Of a DNA stretch of 36,260 nucleotides, positions 12,021 to 20,714 are shown one piece after another. This DNA comes from a virus. The notes under the pieces were generated by a model that saw only the letters and a list, made by a program, of their open reading frames with translations, was not told the DNA's origin and made no database searches. The stretch spans positions 1 through 36,260 of IMG/VR virus record IMGVR_UViG_3300020200_000077; one strand, given 5' to 3'. Within the stretch, counting starts at the first letter, position 1. Every line of letters starts with the position of its first letter. A program made the position numbers and the translations under genes.

Positions 12021-13025
12021 CTACGCCGCGAGCTTCAGCGCGCGAATGGAGCTGAGCTTGTTGCCGCCGGCGGCAGGGTTACCGAGCGCGGCGTCGATCG
12101 TCTTGCCAGCGCCGTCAGAGGCGCAGCTGACCTTGATCGTGGTCGTGCTGCCGAGAGTGATGATGGCCGCCACCGCGATCGTGCCCGGATAGCCCACCCC
12201 GTGGTCCCCGCCACCGGTTGCGTAGTCCGTGGTGCCATCCCAGAGCCGCGCCTGAGCGCTGTTGGCCGCGACTCCGCTGATCGCCACGTTTGCCATGACG
12301 AGCCACGTTCCGGCGACGAGCGAGACGCTCGGACCGTCGTACCACTGATTCGCGTTCGTCATCGTCACGTCGGCCGCGAGGAACGCCTCGGATGTCGTCG
12401 CGGTGATCGCGTGCGCGTGGCCGTCGCGGGAGTAGATACCATCAGTCCCTGCTGACGCAGACCCACCGAGAGTGCTCGCACCGGGCCCAGTCCCCGATGT
12501 AGGGCCCGACGCGCTCGCCGGCATGCCGTGCCGGTGGTCGCGACGGGCCGCGGTCGTGGCTGATCCCGCCGCAGCCGCATCGCTGTATGCCTGGGTCACG
12601 GGCGCCGTCGCGTCGTAGCCGGTCATGAAGTTGGTGCCGCCGTCGAGGCTCAGTCCTGACGACGACAGGCGCGCGCGCTCGGCGCCGCCCGTACCGAGGC
12701 CGAGCACGTTGGCGGAGACGCCGTACAGGCCGGTGTCCTTGTCGCCCTCGAGCGCGACACCGGGCGTCCCGACCGCTCCATCGTTCGCGTACACGCGGCC
12801 GTCCGATGAGAGTGCCGCCTGGACCGTCCCGGCCGAGTTCTTGATCTGGAAGATCTCGGTACCCGCTGCGGGGTTGGAGGAGGGCTGGAAGATCAGAGCG
12901 CCGGCGGCGTTGTAGATCAGGGTGACCGATTCACCCGATCCGGTCACGCCCTTGAGGATGTTGTAGAACTGCGCTACATCGGCAGCGAGTATGCGGTCGC
13001 CTGCCGACGGGGCATAAAGTGCTAT
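12021..13025 (-). CDS. Tail fibre / receptor-binding protein, apparent AUA start
   Basis: This is 334 residues if read from the ATA at 13023-13025; the first conventional start (GTG at 12947) would discard a fibre-like N-terminus (APSAGDRILAADVAQFYNIL). Upstream of the ATA is CGGAGG with a 6-base gap, and an in-frame TGA lies further upstream with no ATG, GTG, TTG or CTG between it and the GTG. The body has fibre hallmarks: SSDGRVYANDGAVG, GDKDTGLYGVS, two DHRHG/DGHAHA His-rich turns (RRDHRHGMP, YSRDGHAHAIT) and a Gly/Ser/Ala/Thr-rich beta C-terminus. It should form a trimeric appendage that contacts the host surface. It lies late in the structural operon, as expected. Confidence 0.75.
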   Translation of the reverse strand: MALYAPSAGDRILAADVAQFYNILKGVTGSGESVTLIYNAAGALIFQPSSNPAAGTEIFQIKNSAGTVQAALSSDGRVYANDGAVGTPGVALEGDKDTGLYGVSANVLGLGTGGAERARLSSSGLSLDGGTNFMTGYDATAPVTQAYSDAAAAGSATTAARRDHRHGMPASASGPTSGTGPGASTLGGSASAGTDGIYSRDGHAHAITATTSEAFLAADVTMTNANQWYDGPSVSLVAGTWLVMANVAISGVAANSAQARLWDGTTDYATGGGDHGVGYPGTIAVAAIITLGSTTTIKVSCASDGAGKTIDAALGNPAAGGNKLSSIRALKLAA

Positions 13026-13047
13026 GTCACACCTCCGATCCGATGAC

Positions 13048-13398
13048 TCATGAATCCAACTCCCAAGGGATCATCCGCTTGATGACCTCGTAGGACCGCC
13101 AGCCGAGGCCGAGCGCCGCGAGGCCCATGAGCGGCGTGAGCGGGGGAGCAATGACCGCGCTGATCGTGGCCAGGAGCAGCGCGGCCATTGCCGCACGCAG
13201 GATCGTCTTCTGTACCTGCCAGTCGAGCATCCCGTAGACGCGCTTGCAGGCGTCGTGGATGCGCCAGTAGCGGTGCTGATCCTCGATGGGCGCGTCGTCG
13301 GAGACGCGCTCGGCGGCGATCGTGAGGAACGTGGCACGGGCGACGCGAAGCTCTCTGAGCGTGCGAAGACCCGGCAATGTGGCCGTAGGCAGAGCCAT
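13048..13398 (-). CDS. Membrane-associated late protein
   Basis: This encodes 116 residues. A basic helical N-terminus (LPGLRTLRELRVARATFLTI) and a polar segment (DQHRYWRIHDACKRVYGMLD) are followed by two hydrophobic stretches (AAMAALLLATISAVIA and PLMGLAALGLGWRS) and a short C-terminus. Two closely spaced membrane segments are likely. It lies between a large structural gene and the fibre gene, and could belong to a membrane-contacting tail part, to ejection, or to lysis. No family recognised. Confidence 0.65.
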   Translation of the reverse strand: MALPTATLPGLRTLRELRVARATFLTIAAERVSDDAPIEDQHRYWRIHDACKRVYGMLDWQVQKTILRAAMAALLLATISAVIAPPLTPLMGLAALGLGWRSYEVIKRMIPWELDS

Positions 13399-13443
13399 CG
13401 GCGCGGAGTCTACTAGGTCTGGTAGCGGGTTAGAAGGCTGCCC

Positions 13444-15363
13444 CTACGAGTAGTACGCATAGTTGGTGTCCGACCCGTTGCTGTAGACCGCGCGGTCGTC
13501 GAACACCTGGGTCGCCGAGTTGTAGCGAAACACCCCTGCGCCCGACCGCCATTCGAGCAGGCTGACGGGCAGGAGGAACACCGGGTCGGCCTGGTCCACG
13601 GAGTCGCCCTTGCGAATGTCCTGGGTCTGGGGGATGAGCTCACCGAGATCTTCCACGAACACCGAGAAGGTGCGGCCGTTCTTGTCGATGAAGTTCACCG
13701 GGGCCACCGTCGAGCGGGCCGACTCGAGACGGGTGAGCTGGCTGAGTTCGGTGGCGCGGATGTTGGCGTCGGCGGTGCGCGAGGCGACGGCCTTGAAGAT
13801 CCAGCGCCGCTTGCGCTCGAAGCGCAGCTGGAAGTGCCGCGAGAATGGCAGGATACGCGGCGTCTGGGTGGAGTCATCAGTGGCCAGACGGATGTGCAGC
13901 GAGATGCGCCGGCCCTGGGTCGATGTCGGGAAGAACACGGTCGAGAGGCCGTTGGCGGTGATGCGCTTGAGCGTCGTCTCGGAGCCGCCGTCGAGGGCAT
14001 AGACGACATCGACGTAGCGGGACGCGGTGAGGTTCTCGCACTCGAACTTCAGCGAGAGGTACGCCTTGTTCACGTCGTCGAACACGTCGGACTCGACCGG
14101 GAGGTAGATGTCGCCGAGCGCCGCGTAGCGGCAGCCTGAGTCCACATATGGGTTCTGGGCGTCGTTGGGAAGGATGAAGTAGTAGATCTCAGTGCCCTGC
14201 GAGTACCAGATGCGCGGGTTGGAGCCCGATGACTTGAAGCGTCCGATGGCGGTGAGCGCGGTCGTCCCGGTCATGACCACCTGATGCCAGCCGAGCGCGA
14301 TGCCGGGGTTGTAGTCGTAGGCGATGATGTAGTAGTTCCCTGATTGCGCGGCGAGGATGCCCCACAGGAAGTCCACGTCGGGCCAGAGATCGACGATGCT
14401 GCCGCGGACCTCGTTCACGCTCGTCCGCGTGATGCCCGGCATGAGCACCTCGGCCGAGAAGGTGGGCTTGCCCTCGGTGACGATCTGGTCCTCGGCGTAG
14501 CGCCACAGCGACGGGCCGACCGGGAGGTAGACCTTGCCGCGGCTGGGCTTGCCGCCGCGCGTGTTGGCCGCGTCGATGCGCATGGCCAACTCGGGCAGGT
14601 GGTTGATGACCGAGGTGCCGTCGTAGTCGAAGAAGCCCTCGGGCTTGCCGATGTGCGGCCGGCCGCCGTAGTCGACGAGCGAGACGGCGGCGCGGTTGGA
14701 GTCCCCGATGGAGACGGCCGAGGTCCATGTCGTGAAGTCGGTCGAGGACGAGAGCTGGTTGGATGAGAATAGCCGCCAGAGCGTGTTGCCGACGCTGGCC
14801 ATGAGTTGGGCCTTGATGACGGCGGGCTGGTCCCACACTCCAGCGGTGGTGCGCCGCCAGTAATCGACCGACCCGCCCGCGCCGACGACGAGATAGGACC
14901 CGTAGACGGTCGCCGCGCCCTTGATCGCCGCGGCGCTCGCGCCCATGTCCTTGTCGGTGTCCCATGTCGATGTGCCGCTGTTGAACTTGAAGACGTAGCG
15001 CACCGAGATGCCGTACCACGCGCTGTCGAACTCGATGAACTGGACGATGCTCTGAGCGTTCGCGGGCGTGGTGAAGGCCGTCGATGCCACCAGCGGGCCG
15101 AGGATGAGCTGGTTCTTGATGCGCGCGTCGATGTTCTGGGCGTAGTGGTAGCGGGCCTGCGAGTCGAGCTCCATGTTGCCGATGCCGTATCCGTTGTGCC
15201 ACGAGTCCTGAGCGGCGATCGACTCGTTCGAGCGGTCGGCCTGCGTCACCGACCCCTGACGGATCTGGCTGGCCAGCGGGGCCACTTCAGTGACCGTGTA
15301 GTCCCGCACGACGTAGGGGTAGCCGTCGAGGACGATCTTGTCGGCCTGGCCCTTGGGGGCCAT
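13444..15363 (-). CDS. Large structural protein (tail tube/nozzle-like, putative)
   Basis: This encodes 639 residues; the ATG at 15363 directly follows the previous TAG. Beta-rich throughout, with many aromatic residues and evenly spaced Trp/Tyr strands (VDYWRRTTAGVWDQP; TLWRLFSSNQLSSSTDFTTW; IWYSQGTEIYYFILP), as in beta-propeller-containing tail or nozzle proteins. Residues 45-75 (SIAAQDSWHNGYGIGNMELD) look like a docking segment. The C-terminal part has FERKRRWIFKAVASR and ends SNGSDTNYAYYS. Its place after the connector-like gene and before the fibre matches podovirus nozzle or stopper genes, but the assignment rests on position and composition. Confidence 0.55.
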   Translation of the reverse strand: MAPKGQADKIVLDGYPYVVRDYTVTEVAPLASQIRQGSVTQADRSNESIAAQDSWHNGYGIGNMELDSQARYHYAQNIDARIKNQLILGPLVASTAFTTPANAQSIVQFIEFDSAWYGISVRYVFKFNSGTSTWDTDKDMGASAAAIKGAATVYGSYLVVGAGGSVDYWRRTTAGVWDQPAVIKAQLMASVGNTLWRLFSSNQLSSSTDFTTWTSAVSIGDSNRAAVSLVDYGGRPHIGKPEGFFDYDGTSVINHLPELAMRIDAANTRGGKPSRGKVYLPVGPSLWRYAEDQIVTEGKPTFSAEVLMPGITRTSVNEVRGSIVDLWPDVDFLWGILAAQSGNYYIIAYDYNPGIALGWHQVVMTGTTALTAIGRFKSSGSNPRIWYSQGTEIYYFILPNDAQNPYVDSGCRYAALGDIYLPVESDVFDDVNKAYLSLKFECENLTASRYVDVVYALDGGSETTLKRITANGLSTVFFPTSTQGRRISLHIRLATDDSTQTPRILPFSRHFQLRFERKRRWIFKAVASRTADANIRATELSQLTRLESARSTVAPVNFIDKNGRTFSVFVEDLGELIPQTQDIRKGDSVDQADPVFLLPVSLLEWRSGAGVFRYNSATQVFDDRAVYSNGSDTNYAYYS

Positions 15364-16263
15364 CTAGCGGACGATGCCGATGCGCACGGCGAATGTCGGG
15401 CGGCGCAGCGGGCGGTTGGGCTTCTCGGGCATGAGTCGCTGGCGCAACCGTGCGGCGTCTTCCGCCCACCTGTCCGCCTGACGCTGCGCGTCGTCGCGCT
15501 GGCCAGCCGGGGCACGGCTGGCCTCGGTACGCCACAGGTTCGCCACCGCGTCGGTGTAGAGCCACTCGACCTCGGGCGGATCGAGGTGGATGGGGTCGGT
15601 GGTGGTGGCCATCTGCGGCAGCGCGGCGGCGAAGATAAAGCGCAGATCGCGGTTCGACTCAGGGTTGAAGCGCAGCTGGACGGTATTGGTACGAACGCCG
15701 CTGGCACCCTCGGCCGGGCTGGAGGAGAACAGCTCCCACACGGAAGGATCGAGTCGGAGGAAGGGCCACGTCGTTTGGCTGGCATCGGTGTAGACCTCGT
15801 ACTCGAGCGCGATGAGGCCGCGGTTGCCGATGTCCGGGCCGGTGGGCACGGCGTACTGGAGCGTGTCGCGCGTCGTCGTCACGGTCTTGCGCACCGTGTC
15901 GCCGAAGTCCGGCCATGCGGTGTTGAGGCTGCGGTTGATGGCCCGCTCGTAATCGACCGGGGTGAAGCGGCGGTAAAGCCGGTAACTGTCACCCGATGCC
16001 ACCGTCGAGGGGAAGGAGCCGTAGAAGGTCGCCTGCGCCGTGGCCGAGACGAAGTCCGAGACGCGTCGGCGCTGCCCGACGTTCCCTGCGGTGCCGCCGG
16101 TCATCTCGACCACGCACTCGTTCCAGTAGTCGTCGGAGGCCTGGAGGTCGGCGCCGTTGGTGTCGATGAGGGTGGTGGTCGATCCGCCGGTCGCGGTGCC
16201 CGTCAGGAACTCACCCGCCCTGCGGGCGACCTCGGCCACGGCGTTCGAGAAAGTTACGGACAT
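15364..16263 (-). CDS. Head-tail connector/adaptor-like structural protein
   Basis: This encodes 299 residues starting MSVTFSNAVAEVARRAGEFL. After an N-terminal helix comes a beta-rich region (TTTLIDTNGADLQASDDYWN; SYRLYRRFTPVDYERAINRS), then LNTAWPDFG, a pattern common in head-completion proteins, and a C-terminal helical section (DDAQRQADRWAEDAARLRQR). Its ATG overlaps the stop of the aminotransferase gene by 10 bases, so virion and sugar genes are coupled here. By order it would normally follow the capsid gene; the sugar cassette sits in between. Confidence 0.6.
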   Translation of the reverse strand: MSVTFSNAVAEVARRAGEFLTGTATGGSTTTLIDTNGADLQASDDYWNECVVEMTGGTAGNVGQRRRVSDFVSATAQATFYGSFPSTVASGDSYRLYRRFTPVDYERAINRSLNTAWPDFGDTVRKTVTTTRDTLQYAVPTGPDIGNRGLIALEYEVYTDASQTTWPFLRLDPSVWELFSSSPAEGASGVRTNTVQLRFNPESNRDLRFIFAAALPQMATTTDPIHLDPPEVEWLYTDAVANLWRTEASRAPAGQRDDAQRQADRWAEDAARLRQRLMPEKPNRPLRRPTFAVRIGIVR

Positions 16264-17243
16264 ATCTGTACAGCGCAGATGATAGCGAAGACATCCTCAT
16301 CCGAGAGCGACCAGTGCGACGGCAGCCACAGCGCGTGCTCGTAGAAGCGCTCGGCGCCGAGGAACGGACGCTCATCGGCCGGGAGCAGGCTCCACACCGG
16401 GGCGTAGGCGGGCTGACGGTGAAGAGGCTTCCAGTATCGGCGGCAGACGAAGCCAGCTACGGCGACCCGTCCCGCGACCGCATCGGGATCGTCCACGATG
16501 ATGTCGGTCCAGAGCGGCTGCTCGTCCCTTCGGAATGGGACGACCGGAAGGTGCTCGGCGTAGAGCGCGTGGATGGCCCGCATCCGCACCAGACGCTCAT
16601 CGAGCTTCTCCAGCTGCGCGAGGCCGACGGCCGCCTGGAGGTCGGTGAAGCGCAGGTTGAAGCCGAGCGAGCGATGGTCGTCCGATCCGCGCTCGGTGCG
16701 TCCGTGGTCCTTGTATCTCCGCATCCGCTTCGCGAGGAGGTCGTCGTCGGTCGCCACCGCACCGCCCTGTCCGGTGGTGATGACCTTGTTCGGCGAGAAG
16801 GAGTAGCAGGCGGCGTAGCCCTCCGGTCTCTTGGGGAAGGCCTCGCAGGCATCCTCCACGGCCATCTCGCCGACAGAGGCATGACGACCGGAGATGTGGA
16901 CGGGGATCTCGGGATGGTCAACCTCGCCGCTGTGATGGAGCAGCCCGCGCTCGTCCACGTCGGAGAGGATTGGTCGTAGCCCCGCGAGCGTAGCGGCGTG
17001 GGCAGTGGCGATGAAGGTGAGCGAAGGGATGACGACCGGAACGTCGGCGCCGAAGAGGCAGCGCAGCGCGAGGAGGATGGCCGCCGTCCCCGAGGTGGTA
17101 CAGATGACATGCCTGACCCCGATGCGTTCCGCGAGCGCCCGCTCGAAGCGCTCGGTGAGCGGCCCCTCGTTCGGGAACGACAGAGCCTCCTCCAGATAGC
17201 GCATCTCGCGGCCGGTCATCTCGGGAGTCCAGAACGGCCTCAT
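16254..17243 (-). CDS. DegT/DnrJ/EryC1-type sugar aminotransferase
   Basis: This PLP-dependent enzyme of 329 residues would place an amino group on a nucleotide-linked keto-sugar. Visible motifs are TTSGTAAI (49-56), which binds the cofactor phosphate, VEDACEAF (129-136) with the Asp that contacts the pyridine nitrogen, and SFSPNKVITTGQGGAV with Lys153 as the Schiff-base lysine. Family members run about 360-400 residues, so this one is short, with a reduced C-terminal domain. The ATG at 17243 overlaps the C-methyltransferase stop (ATGA). It closes the sugar cassette and runs into the connector gene. Confidence 0.88.
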   Translation of the reverse strand: MRPFWTPEMTGREMRYLEEALSFPNEGPLTERFERALAERIGVRHVICTTSGTAAILLALRCLFGADVPVVIPSLTFIATAHAATLAGLRPILSDVDERGLLHHSGEVDHPEIPVHISGRHASVGEMAVEDACEAFPKRPEGYAACYSFSPNKVITTGQGGAVATDDDLLAKRMRRYKDHGRTERGSDDHRSLGFNLRFTDLQAAVGLAQLEKLDERLVRMRAIHALYAEHLPVVPFRRDEQPLWTDIIVDDPDAVAGRVAVAGFVCRRYWKPLHRQPAYAPVWSLLPADERPFLGAERFYEHALWLPSHWSLSDEDVFAIICAVQICP

Positions 17244-18400
17244 ACGAGACGCGGCTCCGGCAGCGGAACGATGAACTGGCCACGGAAGCCGCGCCTTCGC
17301 AGGTTCGCTCTGACCTCATCGGCGATGTGCCACGACAGCACCAGCGCCATCTGACCGGCGCATTCCGCTTCGTCCACCACCGGGATGAGCGTTCCGGGCA
17401 TGCAGCGGCCGATCTTGGGCGACCCTGCCACCTCCCCCACCGCTACGAGAGGAACGCCCGTGTACTGGATGAGCGTGGCCGCACGCGATGGCGCACCCAC
17501 GCCCCATATCGGAACGTCCAGCGTGTCGATGTGCGAGAGCAGTCGGGCACGCGATCGCTCCACGCGCCGCTGGAGCGAGGCGCGCATCTCCTCGGTGTCC
17601 CACATCCGCTCCATCGCCAGCATCGTTCGTACTGCGGGCGTCACGGCGCGGTCGCCCTGCCGTGCTGCCCAGACGCGGATAGAGCCGCCGTGGGTCGGGA
17701 TGCGCTGCACGTCGTACACCTCAAGACCGGCGAGCCCGAGCAGATGCGTAAGGCTGGTGAGCGAGTAGTAGCGCAGGTGCTCGTGGTAGACGGTGTCGTA
17801 CTGGAGATCGATGAGGATGCTCTCCCAGTAGTGCGACTCAGAGAGGAACGTGCCTTTGGGCGCGAGCAGTCCAGTGATGCGGTGGACGACGGCCACCGGA
17901 TCGGGGATGTGGGCGAACACGTTGCATGCGGTGATGAGGTCGGGCGCCCACGGCACCCGGGCCGCCGAGTCGTTGTCGAAGAAAGCCATGTCCGTCGGGA
18001 TGCCACGCTGCTGCGCCTCAACGGTCGCGCCAGTGGGCTCAATGCCCCACACCTTCGCGCCCTGCTCTTGGAACGCGGCTAGGAGCGTGCCGTCGTTGGA
18101 GCCGATGTCCAGTACGCACGTCGCCGTCACGCTCTTGGCGAGCGCGGTGAAGTGCTCACGAAGCGCCCGCGTGGTGCCGGTGCGGTAGGGGTAGTCGGGC
18201 GGAAAGACCATGCGCGGGTCGGGGACGACCGAGAGCTGCACGAGAGCGCAGACACGGCAGCGCAGGACCTCGGTAGCTAGATGCATCTGCGGCTCGCGCG
18301 AGCCGATGAGCGGCATGACGTTGGCCGGGGCAAGGTATCCGAGGTCCAGAACGGGCTCGAGGTCGGACGATCCGCATGCCTGGCAGCTAGGCGGTGACAC
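17240..18400 (-). CDS. Sugar C-methyltransferase-like protein
   Basis: This encodes 386 residues from GTG at 18400. It has the three-part layout of TylC3/NovU-type sugar methyltransferases: an N-terminal zinc site (Cys6, Cys9, Cys48, Cys51 in CQACG and CRVC), a central SAM-binding domain with VLDIGSNDGTLLAAF (96-110) and YHEHLRYYS (205-213), and a C-terminal Rossmann-like domain (DVPIWGVGAPSRAATLIQY). Known members methylate C3 of dTDP-keto-sugars; others of the fold act differently, so substrate and product are inferred. It overlaps the epimerase gene by 14 bases. Confidence 0.85.
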   Translation of the reverse strand: MSPPSCQACGSSDLEPVLDLGYLAPANVMPLIGSREPQMHLATEVLRCRVCALVQLSVVPDPRMVFPPDYPYRTGTTRALREHFTALAKSVTATCVLDIGSNDGTLLAAFQEQGAKVWGIEPTGATVEAQQRGIPTDMAFFDNDSAARVPWAPDLITACNVFAHIPDPVAVVHRITGLLAPKGTFLSESHYWESILIDLQYDTVYHEHLRYYSLTSLTHLLGLAGLEVYDVQRIPTHGGSIRVWAARQGDRAVTPAVRTMLAMERMWDTEEMRASLQRRVERSRARLLSHIDTLDVPIWGVGAPSRAATLIQYTGVPLVAVGEVAGSPKIGRCMPGTLIPVVDEAECAGQMALVLSWHIADEVRANLRRRGFRGQFIVPLPEPRLV

Positions 18401-19304
18401 GTTCCGTCATCCGGCGGATGCCCTGGCGCAGACCGACCTCCGGTGCCCAGCCCAGAGCACGGAGCTTGGAGTTGTCAGCGGAGCGGCGCTGGATGTCCTC
18501 GGGCGGAGGCGGCATGTCCTCGGTGACGAAGCGGGCGCTCACGCCCGTCTCCTCGCAGACGATCTTCGCGAGGTCGGCAATGCTGTACTCGCTGCCGCCG
18601 CCGATGTTGTACGGCTGGAGATGCGTCCCGCGTTCGGCGACGGTCACCAGACCCTCCACCACATCGCCGATCCAGGTGAAGTCCCGCGTCTGAGTGCCCG
18701 ATCCGAAGATGGGGAAGACACCCGTGGTCTTCGCCTGCTCGGCCTTGCGGAAGAACTCGGGGATGACGTGGGGCGAGAGCGGCGAGTCGCCGGGACCGTA
18801 GACGTTGAAGAGACGAGCGATGCGCACCTGGAAGCCGTACTGCCGCGAGTACCAGCGGGTCATCTCCTCGCCGATCTGCTTGGAGAGGCCGTAGGAGGTG
18901 TCGCAGATGCCGGTGTCCTCCTCGACGTGCGGCACCTTCGCGCCGGGGAAGTCGTAGACGCAGGACGACGAGACGAAGAAGTAGTAGGGCACCCCCGCGC
19001 GGGCGACCGCCTCGAGCACGCTGCCGGTGATGCGCAGGTTGTCACGCAGCAGCGTGGCCGGGTCGCGGTAGAGGTCACGGGCGCCGGCCACGCGAGCGGC
19101 AAGGTCGTACACGCGGTCGAAGCCCTCAAGACTCGGCTCGTTCTCACACAGATCTATGCGCGTGATCGCCACGGCCGAGCCTTTCAGGTTCTGGGGGACG
19201 CCACGCGAGTAGTTGTCAAAGACGTAGATCTCGTGATCCCCTGCTAGCCGCCTGACGAGAGCGGAGCCGACGAAGCCCGCCCCGCCCATGATCGCGATCT
19301 TCAT
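18387..19304 (-). CDS. NAD-dependent sugar epimerase/dehydratase
   Basis: This encodes 305 residues of the extended short-chain dehydrogenase family. GGAGFVGS (7-14) binds NAD(P), SSS (112-114) and Tyr138-x3-Lys142 (TSYGLSKQ) form the catalytic set, and RLFNVYGPGDSP follows as in UDP-glucose epimerases and dTDP-glucose dehydratase relatives. It should convert a nucleotide-linked sugar (epimerisation or 4,6-dehydration), giving the keto-sugar that the next two enzymes use. The ATG overlaps the formyltransferase stop. I cannot tell epimerase from dehydratase here. Confidence 0.9.
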   Translation of the reverse strand: MKIAIMGGAGFVGSALVRRLAGDHEIYVFDNYSRGVPQNLKGSAVAITRIDLCENEPSLEGFDRVYDLAARVAGARDLYRDPATLLRDNLRITGSVLEAVARAGVPYYFFVSSSCVYDFPGAKVPHVEEDTGICDTSYGLSKQIGEEMTRWYSRQYGFQVRIARLFNVYGPGDSPLSPHVIPEFFRKAEQAKTTGVFPIFGSGTQTRDFTWIGDVVEGLVTVAERGTHLQPYNIGGGSEYSIADLAKIVCEETGVSARFVTEDMPPPPEDIQRRSADNSKLRALGWAPEVGLRQGIRRMTERVTA

Positions 19305-19864
19305 GGTGTCCTCCTCATCGGTACAGCGGTGAATGATGGATGCTGCTCGAACTCCGAGCGAGTTACGGACGGCCTAGCCCACACGTCGCCCGAATAGGGC
19401 ATCGAGGCGCCGTCCGCGATCAGCGTCACCTGGTCGCAGAACAGCTCCAGACACTCCTCAAGCGACCGGTCCCACAGGTCGCCGTAGCCCCAGCGCGGGT
19501 CGATGCGGAAGTGGGCCACGCGGACGATGGGACCGTGGTCGAACCGCTCGTCCATGACGTGGCAGGTGACGCCATGCCACGTCCGCTCGTCGTGGAGAGC
19601 CAGCGAGGCTGATCCGACGCCGGGGTACTCGGGCGGCGCAGGGTGGAAGTTCAGCGCGTGGTCCCCGAAGCGTGCCAGCACGCTGTTCGGGATCTTGGGA
19701 GCGGAGAGGAAGTTCAGCAGCCAGTCGGCGTCTGGGACCGCTCTGAGCAGATCGTGTCGTCCATGCCGCTGAACATCTGCGAGATCAAGGATTGACCGGG
19801 CCGCTGCGTGCGCCCGCGTGACGTATGGCTCATAGCCCCCAAGGAGCAGGACTGCGGTCACCAT
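19301..19864 (-). CDS. Formyltransferase (putative sugar N-formyltransferase)
   Basis: This encodes 187 residues matching the N-terminal catalytic domain of the methionyl-tRNA formyltransferase fold. LNFHPAPPEYPGVGSASLAL gives Asn72 and His74, and VMDERFDHGPIV gives Asp109, the standard Asn-His-Asp triad that transfers a formyl group from N10-formyltetrahydrofolate to an amine. The tRNA-binding C-terminal domain is absent, as in enzymes that formylate amino sugars. Beside an aminotransferase and an epimerase it most likely makes an N-formylamino sugar; the sugar is unknown. Confidence 0.82.
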   Translation of the reverse strand: MVTAVLLLGGYEPYVTRAHAAARSILDLADVQRHGRHDLLRAVPDADWLLNFLSAPKIPNSVLARFGDHALNFHPAPPEYPGVGSASLALHDERTWHGVTCHVMDERFDHGPIVRVAHFRIDPRWGYGDLWDRSLEECLELFCDQVTLIADGASMPYSGDVWARPSVTRSEFEQHPSFTAVPMRRTP

Positions 19865-20505
19865 GACGCTTTGCGCCGCTCGTACACCGCCATCTCCTCA
19901 CCGTAGCGGAGCCCCTTACGGTGGTAGGTCTCATCGAACTGCGCGAGGCCGCGCGAATGGTGCCGGTGGTCGAGGAGCAGGCGGCTGGGCAGCCTGGTCA
20001 CGCCGTCCTTGCGCAGCCGCTCGCGCAGTTCAGTATCACCGAAGAGGCCCCAGTAGTCATCCGAGTAGAGGCCGCGTGCCTCCACGAACGCTCGGTTGAA
20101 GACCCACTCGATGGCGGTGTTGCCGAGGCTGTCGTCCACCAGCATCGCCGCAGGCTCAGAGTGGCCGGCGAACGCTTCCAGCGTGAGGGTGTCCCAGTGC
20201 GCCGGGGCCATGAGGTCGTCCTCGATGGGAAAGAGGATGTCGCCCGTGGCCTTCTTGGCCGCAAGGTTGTAGGCGCGGAAGCAGCCCTTCGGCTTCCGCA
20301 CCACGACGCGCCGGAGGTCTGCGGTCGCTTCCAGCGTCTCCGCATCGTCGCCATCGACGGCGAAGATGTGCTCGATCTGCTCGGGGTGGTCGGCGGTGCC
20401 GAGCCACTGTGCCCGAACGATGAGCGCCTGCTGTGGTCGGCCACGGGTGGCATGGAGGAGGGAGATCAGCCGTCGCACTGAGGGGCATTGGGGGCTATGA
20501 GCCAT
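19858..20505 (-). CDS. GT-A-type glycosyltransferase
   Basis: This is 215 residues from the ATG at 20505; an internal GTG near 20478 is possible. RRLISLLHATRGRPQQALIV is the typical first strand and helix of family-2 transferases, FAVDGDDAETL follows, and ILFPIEDDLMAPAHWDTL holds the DXD-like metal site (Glu95-Asp96-Asp97). The domain is small for the family and probably needs only the core. No transmembrane segment, so it is cytoplasmic. It overlaps a small, apparently frame-damaged frame on one side and the formyltransferase on the other. It may transfer the cassette's sugar to a phage protein or carrier. Confidence 0.8.
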   Translation of the reverse strand: MAHSPQCPSVRRLISLLHATRGRPQQALIVRAQWLGTADHPEQIEHIFAVDGDDAETLEATADLRRVVVRKPKGCFRAYNLAAKKATGDILFPIEDDLMAPAHWDTLTLEAFAGHSEPAAMLVDDSLGNTAIEWVFNRAFVEARGLYSDDYWGLFGDTELRERLRKDGVTRLPSRLLLDHRHHSRGLAQFDETYHRKGLRYGEEMAVYERRKASW

Positions 20506-20714
20506 ACGTCCTCCTCGGCCCAGGTCCAGATATCGGCGTCAGGCTTCAGGGACCGAGCCTCGGGCGAACTTCGGCGGTCGCACGACACGACCACCTCCAT
20601 CCCCATCTCCCGCGCCTTCGGCCACACCCTCGCTCGTTTCCACGGCAGGTGCGGGTCGCGTCGGGGATGTAGTGATCGGTGACGTGGACGGCGCGCGCCG
20701 GGCAGCCTCTTCAT
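20466..20714 (-). pseudogene. Small gene with two compensating frame disruptions (putative)
   Basis: One minus-strand frame begins MKRLP at 20714 and ends with the protein-like stretch WKRARVWPKAREMGMEVVVS, SLKPDADIWTWAEEDVWLIA and PNAPQCDG (stop at 20466). Between these, the natural-looking run ARAVHVTDHYIPD lies in the next frame. Removing one C from the CCC run near 20701 and adding one C after GACGC near 20663 would join everything into one 82-residue protein. The two single-base problems suggest sequencing error or recent decay. It overlaps the end of the 1068-residue protein and the start of the GT-A gene. Function unknown, but it sits among glycosyltransferases. Confidence 0.45.

Noticed and set aside
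10512-12455. Long open frame on the plus strand (647 residues) opposite the lysis and fibre genes
   Set aside because: It is antisense to several well-supported minus-strand genes with ribosome binding sites and motifs (HELGH, membrane helices). Its sequence is low-complexity in the way expected of a GC-rich opposite strand.
14806-16344. Long plus-strand frame (512 residues) opposite the connector-like gene
   Set aside because: It spans several real minus-strand genes, has no domain pattern, and is rich in Val/Gly/Arg/Asp as mirror frames of GC-rich genes are.
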